NCBI GenBank assembly: GCA_022316685.1
Contig: JAKJHU010000023.1
Coordinates: 8,295,192 to 8,359,191 of the forward strand
DNA from: Progne subis subis
Lineage: Eukaryota > Chordata > Aves > Passeriformes > Hirundinidae
Direction: 5' to 3'
DNA: 64,000 nucleotides
The position numbers and the translations under genes are program-made. Below the pieces are notes generated by a model. The model was not told where the DNA came from and did not search any database. It worked only from the letters and a program-made list of their open reading frames with translations. Below are positions 50,615 through 63,300 of the stretch, in pieces (positions within the stretch are counted from its first letter, which is position 1; every line of letters starts with the position of its first letter).

Positions 50615-50796
50615 GTCTTCCTTTCTTCCTTCTTTCCTTCCTTCCTTCCTTCCTCCCGCTCTCCTTCCCTCCCTCCTTTTTCCCCTTCTTTTCCTTCTTT
50701 TTCCTCTCCTTTTTATCTCTTTCTCCCTTGATTTCTCACCTCCTCCCCCACTTTTTTTTCTTCTTTTTTTTTTCCCCTTTTTTTTCCCCCCCCTTT
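50615..50796. repeat. Polypyrimidine tract with CTTC repeats
   Basis: About 180 bases are nearly all C and T on the plus strand. They include tandem CTTC units near 50625-50655, T-rich runs and a final C8 run. Long pyrimidine mirror-like tracts can form triplex (H-DNA). The two frames crossing it (Lys/Arg/Gly-rich minus, Phe/Pro/Leu-rich plus) are artefacts of composition. Confidence 0.93.
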
Positions 50797-51659
50797 GGTC
50801 AAAATAAGCAGGATTTCCTCCGGAGACTGTGCATAACTGCAAATCTGTTTGCAAGCCAGAAGAGTGATACACTCACAAAGTTGCCTCTGAACACTTATAT
50901 CATTGCTGATCTTCTTTCAATGGCTATAAAAAATCCTTCCGATAGATAGTGCTTTCTGATAAACCAACAACCCTCTCCCAAACCAATCTGACAATAATTC
51001 AGCCTCTTATTTCTGACATGCTGTCGCTGCTGTGCACAGAAACACAAACATTTGCTGCTTATGGATGTGTGGGGACAGCAGCACAGTGGTAATGGCTGCA
51101 TGGCCATGCCACCTGCAGGGTTTTCTGTTCTGCTGCTCAGGTTGGCCTAGCTTTGTAGTAAAGCTGCCAGCAGCTCTCCTGCCAGCTGCAGCACAGCGCA
51201 CTCCCAAAGATGTGCTGCAGCTTGTCTTTGAGCACTGTGACAGCTTCCCCAAAATCTATCAAAGGATCAAGAGTGTTTTAGGCTTGGTATTGTTTCTGGA
51301 GAGAAGAGCAATCAGCTGTTTCCGGGAACTCAGAACCGGTTCTCCTTCGCCTCATTATCCATAATACCATTAGCTACAAAGCAGTGTCTTGCCAATAACT
51401 GGCTTTTGCATATTACTATGAAATTATTCTTCTGTGCCATATGCCATCTATATTCCTCTTCCAAAAACGTGCTAGTGACTCCATTAGTGGCATCCACTGC
51501 TTACTGGGATCACAGCAAGCAGATAGTGCTTGAAATGTTCCTATTCACATGGGCATAACGTGTTAGAATTCAGAACTTCAAAACACATAAAGAAACAACA
51601 GCGGAGAAAGAACACTCCCTTTGTGCTTTAACATTCACTTCTTTATTGACAAATGCAAA
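50797..51659. other. Unique non-coding sequence, no gene seen
   Basis: No supported gene or repeat. An open frame of about 110 codons (51032-51364) has no domain. Confidence 0.5.
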
Positions 51660-52020
51660 TTCTTCCACAGTTGTGAGGGTTTTGGTTTTTGTTCTTTTTT
51701 GTTAGGGTTAAGATGAATAATATATAGGAAATGCAGAGTTGAGTTTGGATTTCGTTGTTTATTATATTTTATTTATGTATAGACACATACTGTGAGTTTT
51801 AATTAGTATGTTAGTAAAATGAGGTAAAATGGAGGAGTTTAAATTTTTTTAACGTTTTTTAGGTGATAATTATTTAATTCTAAGGTGATCTTTATGTTTT
51901 TGGTTTAATAATGATTACTTAAGACTTGTCATGCAGACTTTTTTTACTTAATTATAGAAAAATACTTAAGTTTATGAAGAAGACAGAAGAAGAGGGTGAA
52001 GAAGAAGGACTTAGATAATG
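51660..52020 (-). other. Strongly C-depleted tract, possible mitochondrial insert (NUMT)
   Basis: By eye count, the plus strand has about 20 C against about 75 G in 360 bases, the rest A and T. The minus strand is therefore A/T/C with very little G, as in the light strand of bird mitochondrial control regions. Minus-strand motifs such as TTAAAACTCAC, ATACATAAATAAAATATAA and AACGTTAAAA suit the AT-rich third domain of that region. No mitochondrial gene is recognisable, so this is inference. Replication- or transcription-linked strand bias is the alternative. Confidence 0.3.
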
Positions 52021-52980
52021 TTTAAAGTTTCATGTTGTGCTTGCCTGAGGGTCAGCACCCCTCAGCTCAGAAAGAGCGAATTTTCAGCCTCTAGGGTTCC
52101 AACACAGAGTGAGTTGCCCTGAGAAGGCACAGCTACCAATCAAGGGCACTAACACTAAATAAGAATTTCTCCTACACCTGTTTTCCTCTGACTAAGCCTG
52201 GCGAAAATCTGTAAAGAACCGTAACCAAAAGCAAAGCCACAACCATTGTGGTGCTGTCAGAGTCAATCTCTACTGGGCTATAAGGAGCAGAACGAGATTA
52301 CATGAGTCCTTGCCAGGAAATTTAAAGGGTCAGTAGTTGAAAGTTGTGACTTGAAGACAGACTCAACAAGCACCCAGGGAATAGTGAAAACTGGGAAGGT
52401 CCTTCCTCCTGTGGAGAGCAGAGCCAGGCTGATTTTACAGCAGAGCCCCTGCTTAAAAACAAGAAACAGATTAATTCCACCACAACAGTGTATGGAAAGG
52501 CTCTTATCTGCCCTTTTTCTTGCTGGCAGATCTCCAGGAAGAAATTATTGTGAGGATCTTTGATGCTATCTGGCATCTAGACAAGCTCATGTATAAGGAA
52601 AAAGCAAAAGAAGTGCAACCAATAAAGTGGAAACCAAAGGAGGACAAGTCCTGAATAAACCAGGCAGGAGACTAGGAGGAGAATTTGGGTGGCAGACTAA
52701 AGTAGCATATGCACTTGTTTTTAAGGTGTATGCTCAAAAGCAGAGAGACATACAAACCCATTTATGAAAAAGGCACAATGAAAAGACTTCACGCATAGGC
52801 TAGCGAGGATATCCCACTCACACACACCCCCATGCCCCCTGCCCCTCCCTCCAGGGGGGAGTTTCCTGTACTCCAAGTGTCGCTGAGGTGGACACGCACT
52901 TGCTGAATGCCTCTCATGCTCAGCACATACTTCCCCATGCTTGGCACACACCTTTAGACACCGTGCTTCCTTTGCAAACT
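52021..52980. other. Unique non-coding sequence, no gene seen
   Basis: No supported gene. A short CA-rich run lies near 52817-52830. Confidence 0.5.
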
Positions 52981-53697
52981 TGTGTCCTGTATTGGATTAT
53001 GTAACCTAAAGATGTGTATTCTGTTTCATCTGTTGAAAGCTGTTTTTTGGGACATGTTTTATCCTTCTCTTGTAACTCCAGGGGGGCGGGGGGTGGATGC
53101 CTTCTGATAATGGCCCAGCCATTAAAACCAGGTGGGGGGACATCTTCTGATAATGGGCCATTAGGGCTCACCAATGATATGACACATTCCATCATCCCAT
53201 TGTGAGATGCTCCACACAGTGGGGGAGGAGCCAGCTGTTCCCAGCTAGATAAGAACTGGGACTGAAGGATACAGGGGATCCTGCTTTTCCACTGGATTCC
53301 TGGAGGATGACCGGACCCATCTCATCACCACTGGACTTTCTACAGGACCATCTCTACTCCACAGAACTACATCTGTTACTCCAGGAGGACTTATTTGGAC
53401 TGCTTCCAACACCCTGACCAACAGGGTGCCAGGTCATATCCCTGACTCTGTCAGGTTTTTTGCAGGATTTTTGTTTGCTTCCTTGCTTGTTTCTTTTTTT
53501 GTACTACTACATTTGCATTTTTAATTTTTTTTTTTTTAATATTCCCAGTAAAGAACAGTTACTCCTATTCCCGTATCTTTGCCTGAAAGCCCCTAATTGC
53601 ACAATTATAATAATTTGGAGGGAAGGGGTTTACATTCTCCGTTCCAAGGGAGGCTCTACCTTTCCTTGGCAGACAACTGTCTTTCAAAACCAAGACA
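52981..53697 (+). mobile_element. Solo ERVL-type LTR
   Basis: It begins TGTGTCCTGTATTGG and ends AACCAAGACA, with TGTC-type inverted ends. Inside are CCTTCTGATAATGGCCCAG, TAGATAAGAACTGGGACTG, TACTCCAGGAGGACTTA, a T-rich block and an AGTAAA poly(A)-type hexamer (53548-53553). It closes with CTTGGCAGACAACTGTCTTT, an arrangement I recognise from passerine ERVL LTRs. The internal unit CTTCTGATAATGG occurs twice (53101 and 53144). No target duplication was confirmed at these limits and no retroviral genes flank it. Confidence 0.8.
53548..53553 (+). terminator. ERVL LTR poly(A)-type signal AGTAAA
   Basis: A common AATAAA variant located after the T-rich stretch of the LTR, where the R region is expected. 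Confidence 0.4.
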
Positions 53698-54779
53698 TGT
53701 CCACTCAGAGAAAAGTATCGTCTTCTGGTGAGCAAGTGAAGGACCCCTGGTCTTTGGCTTCTCCCAACTTTTTCTGCACAGCTCACACAGCTCATAGGCA
53801 AGGTCTACCTTACTCCCTGGTAGAGCTCCACTGCCCAGCCTGCAGTTGGCTGGCCACTGTAAGCTTTAGCTAGAGCAGGGCAACTTGACAGATGCTTAAC
53901 TGCTAGCAGAGCCAGAGCAGACATTTTGGGAGCTAAGTAGGCATGGAGAAATTTGAAATATGTCTCATTTCTCCCAAATGACTTGTCTACCACCTTCCTA
54001 ATCCCTTATTTCCAGAGACTACAGGGCTACTGATGAATGGCCTAAACCCTTCCAAGAACTCCACCATGCCGAAAGAAAATCATGTTGCTGAGAAGCATGA
54101 ATGTAGTCAGAGTGAGGGGGTCAAAAGAGGGGCTCTGGTTTTTTTTTACTCATTATCAAGAATATGGCAGGGGATTTGCAAATGCATTTTGTGCCTGGGG
54201 TGGCAAGCTCTGTGTCAGCCTTCAGTACACACTGCAATGGCAGATTGCTTGCTGTGAGGGAGCTCTGCAGGCTCATCACTGTGTTACTTCTCACTTCTAC
54301 CATCTCCCCCACACACACACTCTGAGGAGCACCACTATCTAGTTTAATCCAGCAACTAGGCATCTAGTAAGAGCCTTGGTTCCCTCCCTACATAGTGAAC
54401 AGAAGGTAAGTCAGACCCCTCAAAGGGATATTCACCAAGTAGCTGCTTTCTCTCTTTCTGGTAACAATAGAGACTATTAAATATAAATAACCAGCTCAAG
54501 TGCCCAGCTTTAGATGGCTAAAATGGTCAAGCAGAGTGAATTCCTCACACAATATATAATATTTGTATATTCATTTTCTTGCTTTGCATAAAAATGTGTG
54601 TCGATTATGTTGGGGGCATGTGAAAGCACATACACACTCACACACACGCACGAAGAAGAGGAATGGATTTATTGTGCAAGGCTAAAGCATCTCAAGCCTT
54701 CTTCCTCCACACAGTGCTGGCCAAGGCACTCATGAGGCATTGAGAAGCTGTGACCACTTTGTACTGCGGTGCAGACTTG
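53698..54779. other. Unique non-coding sequence, no gene seen
   Basis: It includes a CA-rich run near 54630-54650. Open frames are under 90 codons and have no domain. Confidence 0.5.
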
Positions 54780-55080
54780 GCCGTGGAGGTTGGGCTGTTT
54801 TCCTGATCTGCCTGAAATTAGCTCAGGGCCTACTACAGAGATTATGGCATTCTTATTTAAAGTATTTTCTTTCTTCTTATGTCTTGGTTTTGCGATAAAT
54901 CAAATTATTTGGCTGTTATCTCAATCCTTCAACATTAAACAATTCATTTTAGCGTTTGGCTTTAATGATCAATAGAAAGCTCTTAATCAGAGCTGCCAGC
55001 AGTGCTCCTTTTATTTAAGGCTCATGAAGATTAATGAAAATGTATATGACCTCAGTTGTGCTAATTTTTGCTAGCTATGG
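54780..55080. other. Candidate conserved non-coding element (enhancer-like)
   Basis: A repeat-free, AT-rich block with many homeodomain and POU-type cores (TTTAATGATCAATAG near 54960, GATTAATGAAAATG near 55030, AACATTAAACAATTC near 54930). It also has a short inverted repeat around CTTAATCAGAGCTG. It is sharply distinct from its flanks and has no coding support. Of the blocks in this window it looks most like a deeply conserved vertebrate enhancer, but this is a judgement from texture alone. Confidence 0.4.
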
Positions 55081-56985
55081 CAGGTACTTCCAACAGTCTG
55101 TGAGGGTGACGGGCTCCAATCCACTTCATGCATCATCATGGACATGCTGACTTGACCCCCCCAGGCAGGGATGTACTCCCAGCTCCACACCCACTTACCA
55201 CATGAATGCCATCACCCACCAAGGACCACGGCTATAGGACTCTAAGTGAATCCAGGATCTGGCCCTGGGGGAACACACATTACTGAGGATAACTCAATAA
55301 ACAAAAAAAGGAAGCCTCGGCCGGCAACCAAAGCCTGGGATGAGTTGACACATCTGGTGAACAGAGTGGGAGTAAAAAAGGAATTTTAAAAAAAATGTTT
55401 TAATTTGATTTATTCATATATTCCCATGGAAGCCTGGATGTGAGGGATGCCACGTGAAAAAAGGCACATTGTATGAGCCCATTTCTTCCAGGTTGTGGCA
55501 AGCAGCACTACTAGTATTAACAAATAGAGGGCTCACTCACTGTCACCCAAAATAGCAATAACCAAGCAGCTCAGAATAACTTAATACCTCTTCACTGGAT
55601 TCTTTTAAGTGAAAATTCCAATTCAAAATTTCAGCTGTTTCTTACGGTTTTGGGGAGTAATTTGGTGAGGTCACAACCAAGGACAGAGCAAAGATGACAC
55701 TACCACTGAGTGGAGATGATAAGTAGGGCTGGTCCTGCGAAGGAGAAACCCAGGGTGAGTCAGACCACAAGTTCACAGACATATACTGCAGCTGAACTCA
55801 ACTCCTGATGGTGTGTAATGAATGTTGTTAAAATTCATTCTGGAGAGACTGAAAAAATAACCCCAAGAAGCCAGTGAACTTTTTTTGGGAGAAAGCATAT
55901 TTGCAGCTAATATGCATGTGGGTACCCTCAAGTCTATTGAGGCATTATCAGGTCATCAGGTTAAATCTGTGCACTTTGGTTTGGCAGTAGGAGGTGTTAT
56001 GTACTGCTGCTGCTGTATTTCCAAGGATGGAGACACTGCTATCTATTGGTATGAGTCCATCACCTCTGTGGAATTCCAGCCTCATTTAAAAAATTAAATT
56101 TAAAAGACAAAGACACAATAGAAAACCATTCTGGTTTCCATTTAGAAATAATAATCATCATCATAATCATCTAAAAATCATACAACGAATCGAGAAAAAT
56201 CATGAGGCAAAAAAGTTTTAGGAGTAAAAGGCTGGGTAGTTACAGGGCATCAGCAGAGGCTATGCAGTCATTCAATGAAATTACCACATAGGCTGATCTG
56301 AAAAACTGGCAGGTCTTGTAAAAAAAAAAAAAAAAAAAGCTTCTGAAGGCAGCAACACCATGTCTGGTAAGTGAGAGGAAAGATGAGACTGTATAATAGA
56401 CAATGCCAACAGCAGTTTGTGTATTTTTCTTTGTGCCAAGGAAAACTCAGTTATTTAGTTTATTCTTTCCACTCCCTTCATACGACAAAGAGAAAACATT
56501 TTGTTAGTAATTCCTAGGGAAGATTTTGTCCATCAGGAAAGGTGATGACTAAATATGCAAGTAGAAGCATAAACGGTATCCATCAATAGCCACCCCTTCT
56601 GAAAAAGAGAAATAGTCTAATGTCTATAAAGGGTGCCTTGCAATAAAGCTCTTAAAGCAAAGAGAAAGAAAATTTATTATCTTTTTTAAAACAACTGGTC
56701 CACTGACTCATTGTGTGGGCAAGTCTTAGGGCTTTGCATCTCATTCACTCTAGCAATTCAACTGGATGAAAGCAGAATGGATGGAAGCATGCTCCAATAT
56801 TCAATATGCTGCAGATGCTGCTGCTAAAAGATGCATTCCTGGCTAAATAAGCTCACAATGCAAACCCAAGGAAACCAGAGATAGCTGCAGGCACCAGTGC
56901 AAACAGCAGTGTTTGTGTCTTCTCTTGAAGCCTTTGTGCTGTTGTAGATCTTAATAGTCATTCAAGCTTATAGCTCAAAGTACAG
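55081..56985. other. Unique sequence with A19 run, no gene seen
   Basis: A homopolymer of about 19 A lies at 56320-56338 without a recognised retroposon body. A 70-codon plus frame (55885-56097) has no domain I can name. A run of ATAATAATCATCATCATAATCATC lies near 56148. Confidence 0.45.
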
Positions 56986-57030
56986 TGGATTGGATTAGAT
57001 GACATTTAAAATGGCTTCTATCCTGTTTTT
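56986..57030 (+). mobile_element. Possible very old CR1 3'-end scrap
   Basis: TGGATTGGATTAGATGACATT and AATGGCTTCTATCCTG resemble the CR1 end (TTGGACTAGATGA, AGGTCCCTTCCAACC). With only about 45 bases, chance similarity cannot be excluded. Confidence 0.3.
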
Positions 57031-57099
57031 CAGGTAATCTTTATAATAAAGTCAATATATATGTAGGTAAAACAATATGAAACTCTTATTTCATTTTGT

Positions 57100-57320
57100 T
57101 TACTTCACATATAGCCCCATGATGTTTTGATGTATACATAGCCAAACCTGTAAACCCGCTGCTGCCTGTTGTGAACGGTTGTGAAGTGGTTAAGCGGGAG
57201 ATGAACCTATTTTTAAAATATTTACACATAAAATCTTATTAATTATTCCCATTGCAAAATAATTCTGTAAGCTGGAATCATTAAAAGAATGCATGTGACA
57301 TAAAGTAAATCCCTCTTCAT
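57100..57320. other. Candidate conserved non-coding element
   Basis: Repeat-free block with a CCCGCT/AGCGGG inverted pair (57155-57160 and 57193-57198) enclosing GAACGGTTG, a MYB-type core. AT-rich TTAATTATTCC and ATCATTAAAAG motifs follow. CpGs survive in an AT-rich setting. Inference only. Confidence 0.33.
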
Positions 57321-60300
57321 AGAAGAATATCCTTTCAAACAATAAATATTCAGTGCACAGAACTGAGGTAGACAGTAGACAGAAATATAGGTTAAAATCT
57401 GGCTTTGGGACCCAGTTCAGTGCAGCGTTTAATTGTATGTAAGTACTTAGATCCTAATGCAGCAGAGCACTAATGCACACATTTAATTGCCACAATGAAT
57501 GAAGACCTAAATACGAATGGGATTACACATTTTTAGCATTCTTAGCAGTTCTTCCTGTTCAGCAGATGTTTAATGCTTAATGTTTTACTGAGGTGGATCT
57601 AGGCTAAATTTATTAAAAGAAAGATTTAAAATTTCTTCAGGAAATTTCAAGCACCTTCCTGAGGTAAGTCATAGCTTTTTATTTTTTGAAAACACTGTAA
57701 ATCCTGGGGATACTCTGGACGGTGGCTAAAACCCAAACTTTTTCACTGGGTTTTGATAATTTTTGCACAACAGCCTGCACTGGAGCATGTAGAATCACCT
57801 CCTCAGTGTCTTATCAGAATGAATTAAGCATCCAGGGAGTGTGTACCAACATCATAAACTTGCATGTTCTCCTTCCAGGACCAACTTTCATGAACAACCT
57901 CAGCGAGTGAAAGGGAGGACAGGCTATGCACCCAACTTCTTATTAGTTTTCAGCAGGCTGGGCAGAATAATGAGCATTGCTCTTGTGCTGTTCATGCAGG
58001 GAGGAAAAATGTAGTCAATGCTTGTGCAGAAACCAATAGAGCACAGACACTCTGGTTACTGAATGCAGGTCTGGTCAGCCTCCACCAAAAGGGATATAGA
58101 GGAGGTAGGGAGGGTAGAGAGAAGGATGAAATAGTTGATGAGGGCCTCTAACACATGAAGAAAGAAACCAATAACTTGTTCCCTTACAGAAGTAGCAGAA
58201 ATGAGAGACGTACTTTGTGACTGAGGGCAATATATTCACAGCTGGCATGGGGGAGGTGGCCAGGGAGCAAATTTTAGTCTCTTACCACAAGACTTCAGAG
58301 TCACCCCATGAAACAAAGAGGCAGCAGATTTGAAAACTAACACAGAGAAGAAGCTGATTCATACTGTGTATAATTATAGCTGCGCAACTCATAGCCACAA
58401 ATGGCTCAAAAAACCTAAAAAGAGGATTAGAAAAGTTCCCGAGGCAGGGCCTGCCGTGATATATGAAACTGAATGACAAACACAGCCTCTGGCTTGGCAA
58501 GTCTTGCAGAAGGTGGAGACAGAAAACATGGGTGAGGACAAGGGTGACGCTGCACCAGCATTTTTTTGCATACTCTTTCTGGATGTCTGCTTCTGGCAGT
58601 TCTTGCACTTGATGAGCCTTTGGTCTGATAGAGTATTTCAGGGACTTAATGTTCTTATGCACCTCTTAAGTGAAAATGGATCCCACCTGCACTCCCCACT
58701 GTGGAACCTTGGTAAACTGCCCCAAGAAATAGCTAGAGGTGGGGTTATTCCCCACAATCTTCTGTCCTTTAATAAAGCTACTCTTAAACAAAGAACTGGT
58801 TCCTCAGGCAATAATGTCTCCCCATAGGAAAAAACCCACTACTGTGTGCTCTGTGGCTTCATTGTCTTGACTTAAGATGGCAGAAAAAGGCAAGGTGTGC
58901 CAACGCATTGCCGGTTTGATGGAAAAACTGAGTTTGCACAGACCAAGAGCAACTCAATTGGCATGTTGTAGTCACTATGATGATACGAATGGGGAAGATG
59001 GTGTTGCTGACAGAGGGTCCAAGTGTCAGTCCACAGAGGACACAACAGGTCTCCTGCACACCTTTTCACACACAGTCAGGTCCTAGAAGGACATTATCAT
59101 TGCAGATGTTTTTGACCTGTTTTTCTCAGAAAAGACACTATCTGCCAGTGGTTTTTTCTTGCCTCCAAAACACAGTATGCTGAGGTGCATTTTTTTAAAG
59201 TTGCAGCAGCAACAGCAAGCCAACTATTTGGGCCAGTGCAACCAAGGAACATAAATTTGAAACAGGAAAGCATTATTGTAAAATCAGGAGTTAAACTTTT
59301 GCCCAAGTAACACTGCACTAATTTTGGAGGGGAGAGATATGGCTTCAAGCTTTAAGTCTAGCTGGAATTGGGATGGGTGGAGTATGATGGTGGGAATGAC
59401 TTACTGGTGCATTGATTTTTTTGCAAAGGGCACTAACATCTGATCTGACATCCCTGTTCCAGCTTGTTTTCCTCCTTCTACAACTGCTTCAGTACCCTCT
59501 CCCCTCATTGAAGAGATGGTTATTTTGTGCTCTAATGACCTGCTAAAGGACAGGACAATAGTCATCGCGACTGAGCAGATTTTTCCTCTTCATTTTGCTC
59601 ATCTCTGCCCCAACGGAATGTTGCACCAGGAGATGTTGACATTAAATCTGAACACATTTTGCTGACTGTTGCAGAGTGCATGGGTGGCTGAGGCAGGCTC
59701 AGAACTGCAATTTTCAAGAACAAGCTTATGGGAAACCTTCTTTTCATCAAGAAAGGCACTGCACATTCTTACATTAGATTCAAGCAATTGCAGGTGGTTT
59801 ACTATGGCAGCACCCAGAGACCACATTTCCAAGAGCATGGAGAATAAGACTTTTCACTTTTGCAGGGACTGAGCAGGAGGGGAGGCAGGTCCCTGGGCAT
59901 TTTGTCCCCTGAAAGCCAAAGCCAGGGCCTGAGAGAATATTTGTTCAAAGGCCTGGGATTGGGTCTGAAATACTTACTTTGAAGAAACAAGGTATCGTGA
60001 ATCTCTAGTGTTGGTCAGAAACTTGTCCTTGCCTTAAGCACGTTTTCTGGCAGTGCAGTGACAGAGGTGTCTCCGGCACATCCATTTCTGGCCCTGTTAT
60101 TGTTATGTGTCCCACCCCCACTGCTGGGAACACCCTCTTTTCCCCAAGACCAGTGCATGTGTGGCTCTGCCTGTGCTGCCATGAGAAAATCCATTTAAAT
60201 CCCCTGAATGGATAGCACAGGAGCTCACTGCAAAGACAGCAGTTGTTCATTATATTAACATGGCTTGGTAACAGAAAAGAAAGATGATGAAACATATTCT

Positions 60301-63300
60301 GATGGATTTCTGTGTCTCTGTCTGTGAGGGGAGCAACAAGAATTTTCCATGCTGTGGGGCTTGTACCCCTTGTGCTAGGACATTCCCATGTGGTGCCATG
60401 CGTAATAGGGAAGAAGGGCTCAAACTTGCTGGTGGGCCTGAAGGGAAAGCTGTGTTTCAGGCAGTATTACGGCAGGCATCCCAGCTTGAGGAACACATGG
60501 CGAGGCTCTCAAGCTCATGACACTGTGTTCAACACCCTGCATACTTTCCCAGTTTTGCCCTTCACTTTAACAGGAGATATTTTCTGTCCAAATTTCATCG
60601 CTGAAGAGAGGCATAACAGATGAGAAAATGCTGTAGTGGTCTTGAGCTGAAATAAAGCACAAATGGCTTAGAAACCAATTAAAAAATGGCAAAGAGGGAA
60701 CTCCCTCTTCTGTTTCAAATCAGTGCACACCAGCAGTGCCATGAAAAAACAGCAATCTGAGGGTCAGCAGGAGAGAAAGAGGAAACCTTCCTACCCACAG
60801 ATCCAGGGGTGATAAGAAATCAGCTTATTAGTATTCCTCCAAGGACACACATTATCGAGCAGATAGGCACTGCAGGGCTGGGGGCTGGTGTGATCACGAG
60901 CCCTGGGAGAGCCTGTCACGAGCATGCAAGTGGGAGCAAGGACAGAGAATGTATCAGCTCCTGGCTCAAACGCTGTTTTCAGGGGATGGAGAATCTGCCT
61001 GAGTCAGGCACAAGCTGCACGGGTACCAGGAGAAGCAAATAGAGAGCAAAACTTGCTGGAAGGCAGAATTTTGAAGAGTCAGGCTGCAATTTTAGCAGCG
61101 CCTTCTGCTCAACAGGGCAAGCCCACCTCCACTTCAGCCCTGGATAGCAACATGCACAAGCATGGCATGGGAACAGGAATGGGAAGGTCACTGAAAGTCT
61201 GTGCTGCACAGCAGTATTTGTACTGGAGGTGCCATGGAGGCAGTGGGCTTCTCCCTATGAGACATCCACATGTTCCTGTTGGCACTTGGACATCTCTCCC
61301 TGTGTGTCTGTGGTCACATCCCTCCCCTGCTGACTTGCCATGAGGTCATGGGCAAGCTCCATGTCTCCTCTGGGCCCTGAAGAGCTGTGTTTAGCATGCT
61401 CACTGCCATCCACCAACAGATATTGTGACTTAGTTATGGGCTGGGCATTGGATTATCACAACAAAGGTCTTCAGGCTGAGAGCCTTATGTGCTGCCATTG
61501 GACTTTTTGGCTCTCAAAGGTAAGGGATGTAACTCCCAGAAGAGAAGGTAGCTGCCTTCTGTAGGACAGCTTTGATGGTTGGTGGTGGCAGTCAACAGGC
61601 CTGTAAGGTGTTGGTCAGCATGAAGTGCAGAGACCAACAGAGCTCCAGCCCAGGAGTTGCAGTATATTTTACCACAGAAGGTCAGGGAGGCATTAAAATT
61701 GACAAATGTTTTTCCTTTTCAAAGCATTCACTCAACACTAGCACAACACAAATCCCCACCCCCTCCTCCAGACCCTTTAGAAGGAATACACAAAGGGAAC
61801 ATGCACACATTTGCATCCCAGCCTGACTTTGAACTCTTCATTCTCCTGTAGAACTACAAGTGATGTAAGGATTCACACAGACACAAGAAATTAGTGTGGG
61901 GACTTCCCTATGTGACCACACCACCAATATTTACTTGTTTGGGTTTCATAAGGTCCAAGAAAAGCATAAAAAGCAAAGCCATATGTAAAATACTCAGATA
62001 AAACCTGCAATTTTTTGCCCTCAAAGGGAAGTGGGAGGCAGGCAGTGGTTCCTGCAAATGTCTTTCCTCCCATGCTTATAGATGCCTTGACCTCTCAGTG
62101 GCTCATGCAACACCTACTCCCACTCCATATGGTTTCTCTTCACCAGCTGTGTCACTCCCTCCCAGATGATGGCCAGAAGAACTGAACTTGCCTTTGCCAG
62201 CAATGGTCTGCTGTTTTGCTCTTGGGCAAAGCAGACTCAGATCTGGAAGGATCATTTTTAACCAGCTGTTACTCTGTCCTTAAGACTGGGCACAGAGCAT
62301 CCCGGTCAGTCCATTACTGGTGCGTCTTTCCTTGGCCCAGCTGTCTGCCCCCAGGTCCTTGTTCTTGCCCTTGTTTGATTGCTTCAAACCCACTTCCCAT
62401 GAGGGTAATCAATGCTTCTCTTTGCAAATACATTGATGTTAGCGTGACATTGTTAAAATTGTGCGTTCCACATCCAAGATGCCTTTCAAGGAGTATGAAC
62501 AAATGGCCTGCTGAAGCCTGACCAGCCCGGCTCACTACTTGCCCTGATGACATGAGAAGCTTTAATTCTGGCTGGTGTGACCTGGCACCTGTGGCCCCAT
62601 CACTCCTCCTAGCTGGGTAGTACCCATAGAGGCTGCTCTGGTACCATCAGATTGTGCTACCCAGACTCTGGATCTCCATCACCCCCATTTTTTTCATCCA
62701 TTAAAATCATGAGCTGGATTTCATGAAGAACATGAGCCTGAAGTTTTTGTGCCCACCTGTCACCCGTCAGTGTTATTCCAAGGTGGGAGGATGACTGAGC
62801 TGGAAGTAAGGGGGCAATTCATACAGGTGGTGGGCAGGTCCAGCAGAGATGCCCAGGCAGGCAGAGGCTGCTCCATGCTGCTATGTCTCATCCACATTTT
62901 GTGTGTCTCTCCTTTGAGTGACTTCCACATTCCAGTCAAGCTGGGTTGCTGTTGGCCCATACACTTTTCTCTGTTTAATTTTTTTCCTCTTGCCAGCACA
63001 CACAGCTTGGGCAAAACACTTGAACATTTTGTTTTTAAGTATTTACTTCCTCATAAGCAGCCAGCCTGGCACCCAGTCAGATTCCCAAAATAATCCAGTT
63101 AGGATTAAAGTAATCTGCCTTCAGGTGTTGCCTAGCTGCTTGTGAAGAAGTCTTGAACTCTACACTGGCCCCTTAGAACCAATGAGAGACAGTACAAGAC
63201 TGACATTTTGCCAGCCTCATACTCTGCCCCTGCTCTGGATGTGGGACAGGGCTGCCTAATTCTCCTCTTCCAACTGCCTGCTGCTGCTGTCTTTTTTCCA

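Noticed and set aside
50585..50872. Lys/Arg/Gly-rich 95-codon minus frame
   Set aside because: A direct product of the polypurine strand of the pyrimidine tract.
55885..56097. 70-codon frame considered as a processed pseudogene fragment
   Set aside because: No protein family recognised, no poly(A) tail at its end and no flanking duplication seen.
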